Assembly (NCBI GenBank): GCA_002387725.1
Contig: DGKK01000040.1
Span: 1 to 28,554 of the forward strand
Direction: 5' to 3'
DNA from: Nitrospirae bacterium UBA4572
GTDB lineage: Bacteria; Nitrospirota; Leptospirillia; Leptospirillales; Leptospirillaceae
DNA: 28,554 nt
Shown in pieces: positions 22,793 to 28,554 of the stretch. The position numbers and the translations under genes are program-made. A model generated the notes under the pieces. That model was not told the origin of the DNA. It ran no database searches and saw only the letters and a list, made by a program, of their open reading frames with translations. Positions within the stretch are counted from its first letter, which is position 1, and each line of letters opens with the position of its first letter.

Positions 22793-23443
22793 TTACTTGA
22801 CGGCCCAGGAGACGACGGGCTGGGTGTTGATCTGGCGGGTAAAGTCGTTGATAAAGTCCGCGAAGGGAAGGATGGCCACCTTGTGGGTCTTCCGGACCAT
22901 GACTTTCACATAGAGGGACTTGTCTCCAGGAACGTAATGGCCGATCCCGTCGAAGCGGACAAAATTTCCCTTGAAAAGGCTGTTGGAGAGGAGAATGACG
23001 AAGACTCCCCGGTCGAAGGCTCCGTGCTTCACCAGATGGCCATTCTTGTCGTAGGCCTTCACGACGATGGCGTCGAGGAGATTCGGTTCGTGGCGCGGAT
23101 GCCAGAAGCGGATGGTGATCTCATTGATTCCCCGAAAGGTTTTGGTGTCCGGGATGACGATCTTTCGCCCTTTGGCATCAACATAAGGTTTCGTCCGGGT
23201 AATGTCCATCCAGAACTTGTTGTAGTGGAGGCGGCGCGAGGGGGCAAAGTCCAGGGAAAGGGTCTTCTCCGTCGAGCCTTTCTGGGTCACGAACAGGACC
23301 TTCTCTCGCGTGGTTTTTGCCAGAGCCGTCCCGGTTCCATGCCCGGTGATCAGAAATGTCGCGCCCATAAGCAAGGCCATTGCGAGGGGGCGTGGACGAA
23401 AATCCCGGCCGGGCAGAGAACGGGAACGGAAAAAATCTTTCAT
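22793..23443 (-). CDS. Secreted protein of unknown function
   Basis: A 216-residue protein with a basic N-terminus and hydrophobic core ending TALA (about residue 42), a probable Sec signal peptide. The mature part is rich in beta-prone segments (LSLDFAPSRRLHYNKFWMDI, INEITIRFWHP, SLYVKVMVRKTHKVAIL) with no cysteine and no catalytic motif I recognise. The AAGGAGGATCGC ribosome binding region before ATG 23443 is excellent, so the gene is real despite a long open frame on the opposite strand. A pilus, adhesion or surface-binding role is possible but not shown. It is divergent from the DUF3109-like gene. Confidence 0.75.
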   Translation of the reverse strand: MKDFFRSRSLPGRDFRPRPLAMALLMGATFLITGHGTGTALAKTTREKVLFVTQKGSTEKTLSLDFAPSRRLHYNKFWMDITRTKPYVDAKGRKIVIPDTKTFRGINEITIRFWHPRHEPNLLDAIVVKAYDKNGHLVKHGAFDRGVFVILLSNSLFKGNFVRFDGIGHYVPGDKSLYVKVMVRKTHKVAILPFADFINDFTRQINTQPVVSWAVK

Positions 23444-23561
23444 GCGATCCTCCTTCGGAGCGTTTCTGTCATGTTGAACCGAGTGGCGCGATCTTACCCG
23501 GTGTATGGCCGGTGTGTGGGGAGGTTGCCGCCTGCCACTCCCTCGGGGAAGCCGTCGTCGC

Positions 23562-23590
23562 TTTACGGATCATGTCAAAGGAATTATACT
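23562..23590 (+). promoter_or_regulatory. Promoter of the DUF3109-like/pgpA unit
   Basis: TTTACG (23562-23567) and TATACT (23585-23590) are separated by 17 nt. Expected start near 23597, leaving a leader of about 228 nt before the gene at 23825. Apart from this promoter I see nothing else recognisable in the 381-nt divergent gap 23444-23824. Confidence 0.55.
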
Positions 23591-23824
23591 GAAAGACGGG
23601 TTTTTTTCAAGAAACCGGATCGGCGAGATCTTGCGATTTTGCCTTTTGCTTCTGAGTGGTTAGAGGCTTCTTTACTTTGTGTGTCTCCCGATGCCTGCTA
23701 CGCTCTCACCGATTCCTTTTTCTTCAGTTTGTTTCCATTCACTCTGTGGACGCATATCTCCCTTGTGGCCGGCGCGAGTTTCGACGGTCCCGGGGAGGGT
23801 GTGCGATCCCATGCCGGAGCCCTG

Positions 23825-24538
23825 ATGTCGACGACAGCCTTTGTTCCCTTTCCTGGAATTCGCCCCAACTACGCAGAGATTTCAGGCATTCTTGTCGATC
23901 CGAAGTTTTGGACGACGACATATACCTGTGATGTGGTCCTGCAGAACTGCCACTCAACCTGCTGCTATCGATCGAATATCCTGGCTCCCGGTGAGCGCGC
24001 CCGGATCGAGGCGCACATGGAGGGAATCCTCCCGTTCATGGATCCGGAGCGACGAAAGATCTACGAGACACGCGGTGGCTTTGAGGCAGTCTGCACGGAG
24101 CAGTGCCCCGAAGGATGCGAGCTTGATGTCGACGAGGTGGCGGCCATGGCAAGAATGTTCCCCCTCGAAGAGGATTATCGCTGTAACCTCATCGTTCGGG
24201 GCAATGACCACGATTCCTGCATCTTTCTGGCAAAGAGTCCAGAAGGACTCGAGCATTGCTCCATCCATGCCTATGCCTTGGCCAATGACATCTCCTGGAT
24301 GGCGCTCAAGCCGGTGGACTGCGTCCAGTATCCCCTGGCCATCTATGAGGAGAATGGGCGGAAGGTCCTGGGTGTACAGACAACCCCCTTCCTTTCCCAT
24401 CTTCCATGCCATGAAAGTGGTCTTGGCCCTCTCTTCTACGAGTCGATGGCCGGAACGATAAAGTTTTTCATGGGAGAAGACTTCTACGAGGCGCTCGATC
24501 GCCATGTTCGTTCTCTGGGAGCGCACCCCCGGTCGTGA
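23825..24538 (+). CDS. Cysteine-rich protein, DUF3109/YkgJ-like
   Basis: A 237-residue cytoplasmic protein with many conserved cysteines in clusters: CDVVLQNCHSTCC near residue 40, CTEQCPEGC near residue 97, then isolated cysteines around CNLIV, SCIFL, HCSIH and the late KPVDCVQYPLAI. The spacing and the KPxxCxxYP ending match the DUF3109/YkgJ superfamily, thought to bind a metal or Fe-S cluster; its function is unknown. GGAG (23816-23819) precedes ATG 23825. The open frame extends far upstream but is only a shadow of the - strand gene there. pgpA starts 3 nt after its stop, so the two are probably co-transcribed. Confidence 0.75.
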   Translation: MSTTAFVPFPGIRPNYAEISGILVDPKFWTTTYTCDVVLQNCHSTCCYRSNILAPGERARIEAHMEGILPFMDPERRKIYETRGGFEAVCTEQCPEGCELDVDEVAAMARMFPLEEDYRCNLIVRGNDHDSCIFLAKSPEGLEHCSIHAYALANDISWMALKPVDCVQYPLAIYEENGRKVLGVQTTPFLSHLPCHESGLGPLFYESMAGTIKFFMGEDFYEALDRHVRSLGAHPRS

Positions 24539-24541
24539 TCC

Positions 24542-25027
24542 ATGGCTAGCCCTCCCCGTCCCTCCCTCTGGTTCTGGATCTATTCCACAGGAGGAATCGG
24601 ACGATCTCCCTGGGCGCCGGGATCCCTGGCCAGCGCGGCCTGTGCCCTTTTCTGGTGGCTGGCTCCGCCGGTCGGCCTCCCTTTGTATCTCACTCTTCTT
24701 TTACTCCTCTCCGTTGTCGGGGTCGTGGCCTCGGAGCAGGCAATCCGGGATACGGGGCTCAAGGACCCTTCAGTCGTGGTGATCGACGAGTGGTTGGGGC
24801 AGGGAGTGGCCCTTTTGGCGGTTCCCCACTCCTGGTGGGGAGGCGGGCTTGCCTTTGTGTTTTTTCGTGTCTTTGATATCCTGAAGCCCCCCCCGGTCTC
24901 CTTCCTTGAACGGGCCCCCGGGGGGATCGGGATCATGCTCGACGATCTGGGGGCAGGTCTGCTGGCCGCCCTGTTGCTTCATTACCTTTTTCTCCTTTTC
25001 CCCGCTTCGGGGGGAGGGATGCTGTAA
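24542..25027 (+). CDS. pgpA: Phosphatidylglycerophosphatase A
   Basis: Removes the phosphate from phosphatidylglycerophosphate to give phosphatidylglycerol in the inner membrane. The 161 residues show SPWAPGSLAS near 22-31, KDPSVVVIDEWLG (74-86), FRVFDILKPPP (108-118) and GGIGIMLDDLGAG (127-139), all PgpA signatures, with membrane segments around 30-64 and 139-154. The ATG lies 3 nt after the upstream stop with no clear ribosome binding site. In many genomes cinA lies between pgpA and recA; here it is absent. Confidence 0.93.
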   Translation: MASPPRPSLWFWIYSTGGIGRSPWAPGSLASAACALFWWLAPPVGLPLYLTLLLLLSVVGVVASEQAIRDTGLKDPSVVVIDEWLGQGVALLAVPHSWWGGGLAFVFFRVFDILKPPPVSFLERAPGGIGIMLDDLGAGLLAALLLHYLFLLFPASGGGML

Positions 25028-25042
25028 GGCTGTGTATTCTTT

Positions 25043-25064
25043 GAGGGGGAGCTCGTGCCCCCTC
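25043..25064 (+). promoter_or_regulatory. Hairpin upstream of recA
   Basis: GAGGGGG (25043-25049) pairs with CCCCCTC (25058-25064) with an 8-nt loop, in the 95-nt pgpA-recA gap. No T-run follows. I see no sequence resembling the known LexA boxes in this gap. Confidence 0.4.
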
Positions 25065-25122
25065 CGATAACAAATCATCATGGCCAAAGGGGATAAACTC
25101 CCTAAAGCCGGTGGGAGGTCCA

Positions 25123-26196
25123 TTGACGGAGAAGGATTCCAATAAGCAGAGGTCTCTCGATCTCGCCCTGTCCCAGATCGAGAAGCAGTTTGGCAAGGGG
25201 TCAATCATGAGAATGGGGAAGGATGCCCCGATCATCGAGACCCCCGTCATTTCTTCGGGCTCCCTGGCCTTGGATATTGCCTTGGGAATCGGCGGGTATC
25301 CCAAGGGACGGATCATCGAAATCTATGGCCCCGAGTCCTCGGGCAAGACCACCCTGGCCCTTCACGCCATTGCCGAGGTTCATAAAAAGAACGGCATGGC
25401 GGCCTTTATCGATGCCGAGCACGCTCTCGATCTGGGATATGCCCGAAAGCTTGGTGTCAAGACCGAAGACCTTCTCATTGCCCAGCCGGACTCTGGAGAG
25501 CAGGCCCTGGAGATCGCCGAGACCCTGGTTCGATCGGGGAGCCTCGACCTGATTGTGGTCGATTCGGTGGCGGCGCTGGTTCCCAAGGCGGAGCTTGAGG
25601 GGGACATGGGGGACTCCCATATGGGTCTTCAGGCCCGGCTCATGAGTCAGGCCCTGAGAAAGCTCACCTCTTCCATCTCCAAAAGCTCCACGGTGGTGAT
25701 CTTCATCAATCAGATCCGCATGAAGATCGGCGTCATGTTTGGCAATCCCGAAACAACGACCGGAGGCAATGCCCTGAAATTCTATGCCTCACAGCGCCTT
25801 GACATTCGTCGGATCGAATCCATCAAGGAGGGGGATCATGTCCTGGGCAACAGAGTGCGGGTGAAGGTCGTCAAGAACAAGATGGCGCCCCCGTTCCGAC
25901 AGGCGGAATTCGACATTTCCTTCAATGAGGGGGTCTCCTCGGTCGGGGAGCTCATCGACCTGGGGGTCGAGCACGGCCTTCTCGAAAAGAGTGGCTCCTG
26001 GTATTCCTACGGGACGGAAAAGATCGGTCAGGGCAAAGAGGCCGTCAAGGGCTATCTCAAGGCCCATCCCGATCTGGCAAAAAGCCTTGACCGGGCCATC
26101 CGGGAGAAGGCGGGCCTTCCCGAATCCGTGGCATCCGCTCCCCCGGCAGAAACCCCGGCGGCTCCCAAGAGCACGCGGCGCGGGGGAGGCGAGTAG
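25123..26196 (+). CDS. recA: Recombinase RecA
   Basis: Central homologous-recombination and SOS co-protease ATPase. The 357 residues contain IEKQFGKGSIMRMG, Walker A GPESSGKT (69-76), FIDAEHALD, LIVVDSVAALVPKAE, INQIRMKIGVMFGNPETTTGG and a Pro/Ala-rich, then basic C-terminal tail. I prefer TTG 25123, which has GGAGG (25114-25118) 4 nt upstream and begins the protein as MTEKDSNKQRS. The in-frame GTG 25111 would itself be part of that ribosome binding site and has none of its own. alaS starts 4 nt after the stop. Confidence 0.97.
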   Translation: MTEKDSNKQRSLDLALSQIEKQFGKGSIMRMGKDAPIIETPVISSGSLALDIALGIGGYPKGRIIEIYGPESSGKTTLALHAIAEVHKKNGMAAFIDAEHALDLGYARKLGVKTEDLLIAQPDSGEQALEIAETLVRSGSLDLIVVDSVAALVPKAELEGDMGDSHMGLQARLMSQALRKLTSSISKSSTVVIFINQIRMKIGVMFGNPETTTGGNALKFYASQRLDIRRIESIKEGDHVLGNRVRVKVVKNKMAPPFRQAEFDISFNEGVSSVGELIDLGVEHGLLEKSGSWYSYGTEKIGQGKEAVKGYLKAHPDLAKSLDRAIREKAGLPESVASAPPAETPAAPKSTRRGGGE

Positions 26197-26200
26197 CGGC

Positions 26201-28554
26201 ATGGACTCCCTCCGCATCCGCAACAGCTTCCACGGTTTCTTCGAAGGAGTCGGTCACCGTCGCGTTCCCTCCTCCTCACTGATCCCGCCGGGCGATCCAA
26301 CCCTTCTCTTTACCAATGCCGGCATGGTGCCCTTCAAGGATGCCTTTCTCGGGACGGAGCCGCCGCCGGCTCCACGATGCGTCTCGATCCAGCGATGTGT
26401 GAGGGCGGGCGGGAAGCACAACGATCTCGATCGGGTGGGGTTTACCCGGCGCCATCACACCTTCTTCGAGATGATGGGGAATTTCTCCTTCGGGGATTAC
26501 TTCAAAAAGGAGGCCATCGCCTTTGCCTGGGAGTATCTGACGAAGACGCTGGGCTTGTCTCCTTCGGTCCTCTGGGTGACGGTCTTTACCGACGATGACG
26601 AAGCGGCCTCCCTTTGGCAGAGCGTTGCGGGTGTCGATCCCTCCCGAATCGTTCGACTCGGAGAAAAGGACAATTTCTGGCAGATGGGAAACACCGGGCC
26701 CTGCGGTCCATGCTCGGAGATCCTTGTGGATCAGGGCTCGGCCTTTTCCTGTGGCCGGCCGACCTGTGCCGTGGGGTGCGACTGCGACCGATATCTCGAG
26801 ATCTGGAATCTCGTCTTCATGCAGTACGACAGGAACGATGCCGGCATCCTGACCCCGCTCCCCCGCCCTTCGATCGATACGGGGATGGGGCTTGAGAGGC
26901 TCGCCTCGGTTCTCCAAGGCTCACAGAGCAACTTCGAGACCGACCTCTTTCTTCCCCTGATGGAGGCCATCGGAAAAAAGACCCGGATCCCCTATGGACG
27001 CGGTCAGGGCGAAAAGGACTTCGCCTATCGGGTCATTGCCGACCATGTCCGGGCGAGCACCTTCCTTGTCTGGGAGGGGCTTGTTCCCTCCAACGAAGGG
27101 CGCGGCTATGTCCTGAGACGATTCATTCGTCGCGCCATGCAGTTTTCTCTCGACCTTGCTCTTCCCACCCCCTTCCTTCCGGATCTTTCCCGCCGATTTG
27201 CCGAATTGATGGCAGCTCCCTATCCGGAACTGGCCGCTGGGATGGATCGGGTTGTGACCGTCCTCGCCTCCGAGGAAGAGCGTTTCATGAAGACCCTCGA
27301 GACGGGTTTGCCCCTGGTTCAGGAGCTGGCCCGGTCGGCACGGGAGCGCGGAGAGACGGTCCTCACCGGAGAGGAGCTCTTCTGGCTCTATGATACCCAC
27401 GGGCTACCGGTGGATGTCGTGGGGGACTGGGCAGCTCCCCTGGGCGTGACCCTCGACACAGAAGGATTTGCCGTGCGCATGGGCGAGCAAAAGGAGCAGG
27501 GGCGTCGCTCCTGGACAGGAAGCCGGGCGTCATTTCCCCTGCCGGCCTCCCGACTCTCGTCCCCGGTGCGCTTTGAGGGGTATGAGCGTCTTGAGAGTCC
27601 GGCCCGCCTTCTTCTCCTCGCCTCGGGGGAATCGGAGGTGCAGTCCGTGAGGGAGGGCGAGGAAATATGGGCAGTGACCGATGTCTCGCCCTTCTATCCC
27701 GAAGGGGGAGGACAGGTGGGGGATCAGGGCCGCCTTGTAGCCCCGGGAGGAATCGTCTCGATCTCCGGGGCTTATCGTCCCTATCCGGGCTGGATCGCCC
27801 TCCGTGGCAAGGTCCTCTCTGGGGTCGTGACCCAAGGAGAGACGGTGCAGCTTCAGGTTGACCGATCCCTTCGCCTTGGGGCCCGTGTCCACCATACGGC
27901 GACGCATCTTCTTCACGCGGCCCTGCGGAAGGTCCTGGGCAGCCACGTCCGTCAGGCAGGCTCTCTTGTCCTTCCCGACCGTCTCCGCTTCGACTTTTCC
28001 CACGGGGCACCGATTACGGATGGTCAGATCGAGGAAATCGAGGGGATGGTCAATCGCTGGATCGGCGAAGGGGCTCCCGTCGAGATTTCAGAAAAAAACA
28101 AGGCCGACGCCCTGGCTTCCGGGGCCATGGCCTTCTTTGACGAGAAATATGGAGACCGGGTCCGGGTCGTGGAGATCCCCGGAATGTCGGTGGAGCTTTG
28201 CGGGGGGACCCATGCGCTCTCCACTTCGGAAATCGGCTCCTTCTTCATTCTCTCCGAATCCGGCGTTGCCGCCGGAACCCGTCGGATCGAGGCGGTCGCG
28301 GGGGCGGCGGCAACCCGAACCGCGGCGGGATGGCGTGCGGAACTCCACCGGATTGCCGGTGATCTCAAGGTCTCTCCCGGCCGGATCCTCGACCGGATTG
28401 CCGCGGAAAAACGGGAGCGTGAGGAGATCGAAAAGGAGCTCTCCCGAAGCAAGTCCCGCCTCTTTGATCTTGAGACGCAGAGTCTCCTCGATGAGTCCAT
28501 GATGGTAGGGGAGGTCCGGATTCTTGTGGCGGTGGTGGAGAGCCGCGACCTGGC
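26201..28554 (+). CDS. alaS: Alanyl-tRNA synthetase (3' end beyond window)
   Basis: Charges tRNA-Ala and edits misactivated serine or glycine. The visible 784 codons cover the class II catalytic core (LLFTNAGMVPFKDAFLG, QRCVRAGGKHNDLD, HHTFFEMMGNFSFGDYF, DTGMGLERLA), a cysteine-rich insertion (CGRPTCAVGCDCDRYLE), the helical domain, and the editing domain with HHTATHLLH and the distal zinc ligands around CGGTH. The C-terminal C-Ala domain is cut off; roughly 90 residues are missing by comparison with the usual length. ATG 26201 is 4 nt after recA stops. Confidence 0.97.
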   Translation, partial: MDSLRIRNSFHGFFEGVGHRRVPSSSLIPPGDPTLLFTNAGMVPFKDAFLGTEPPPAPRCVSIQRCVRAGGKHNDLDRVGFTRRHHTFFEMMGNFSFGDYFKKEAIAFAWEYLTKTLGLSPSVLWVTVFTDDDEAASLWQSVAGVDPSRIVRLGEKDNFWQMGNTGPCGPCSEILVDQGSAFSCGRPTCAVGCDCDRYLEIWNLVFMQYDRNDAGILTPLPRPSIDTGMGLERLASVLQGSQSNFETDLFLPLMEAIGKKTRIPYGRGQGEKDFAYRVIADHVRASTFLVWEGLVPSNEGRGYVLRRFIRRAMQFSLDLALPTPFLPDLSRRFAELMAAPYPELAAGMDRVVTVLASEEERFMKTLETGLPLVQELARSARERGETVLTGEELFWLYDTHGLPVDVVGDWAAPLGVTLDTEGFAVRMGEQKEQGRRSWTGSRASFPLPASRLSSPVRFEGYERLESPARLLLLASGESEVQSVREGEEIWAVTDVSPFYPEGGGQVGDQGRLVAPGGIVSISGAYRPYPGWIALRGKVLSGVVTQGETVQLQVDRSLRLGARVHHTATHLLHAALRKVLGSHVRQAGSLVLPDRLRFDFSHGAPITDGQIEEIEGMVNRWIGEGAPVEISEKNKADALASGAMAFFDEKYGDRVRVVEIPGMSVELCGGTHALSTSEIGSFFILSESGVAAGTRRIEAVAGAAATRTAAGWRAELHRIAGDLKVSPGRILDRIAAEKREREEIEKELSRSKSRLFDLETQSLLDESMMVGEVRILVAVVESRDL

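Noticed and set aside
22766..23824. N-terminal 353-codon extension of the DUF3109-like frame
   Set aside because: It is antisense to the secreted protein gene with a perfect ribosome binding site, and crosses the divergent promoter region. The real start is ATG 23825.
26201..28554. Possible frameshift in alaS
   Set aside because: Following the frame from ATG 26201 gives a continuous alanyl-tRNA synthetase with all catalytic and editing motifs to the window end; it is only truncated by the edge.

Overview
This looks like a stretch of core chromosome from a GC-rich, Gram-negative-type bacterium. The gene content and order (rpsA-sppA-IHF/HU, ffh-rpsP-rimM-trmD-rplS-rnhB, an FtsX/EnvC/CtpA cassette, groESL, trxA-recN, speD-speE-speA, pgpA-recA-alaS) resemble Nitrospirota, perhaps a Leptospirillum-type acidophile. 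That placement is an inference from gene order and remembered protein similarity, not from a marker tree. I see no rRNA, tRNA, CRISPR array, insertion sequence, phage gene or integration site.

Layout. 1-2760: rpsA (six S1 domains), a strong terminator, then the signal-peptide peptidase sppA. 2803-7066: a compact translation and secretion run on the + strand: HU/IHF-like protein, ffh, rpsP, rimM, trmD (TTG start overlapping rimM), rplS and rnhB. 7063-10792: a cell-envelope cassette of a divergent FtsX-like membrane protein, an EnvC-like coiled-coil protein whose LytM domain has lost its second zinc motif, and a CtpA-type protease. No ftsE is present. 10810-12999: terminator, heat-shock control region with two CIRCE-like operators around a sigma70-like promoter, groES, groEL and a terminator. 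13079-16015: trxA, recN and a secreted, probably outer-membrane beta-barrel protein.

16024-22741 is read on the - strand. It holds a small secreted proline-rich protein with 11-13-residue GQxxSxxA repeats, then the cluster speD-speE-speA-UPF0182 in transcription order. This cluster makes decarboxylated AdoMet and agmatine and has an aminopropyltransferase whose motifs look like the Thermus/ACL5 type. No agmatinase is present. The cluster has a promoter about 300 nt upstream of speD, so it carries a long leader. 22742-23443 is a secreted protein of unknown function (- strand). 23562-28554 (+ strand) holds a cysteine-rich DUF3109-like protein, pgpA, recA and alaS; alaS is cut by the window edge.

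Most of the window is ordinary housekeeping. The points that deserve attention are the polyamine cluster (aminopropyltransferase type, leader, linked UPF0182), the FtsX-EnvC-CtpA cassette without FtsE, the doubled CIRCE control of groESL, and the small repeat protein with a CRP/FNR-like palindrome upstream.
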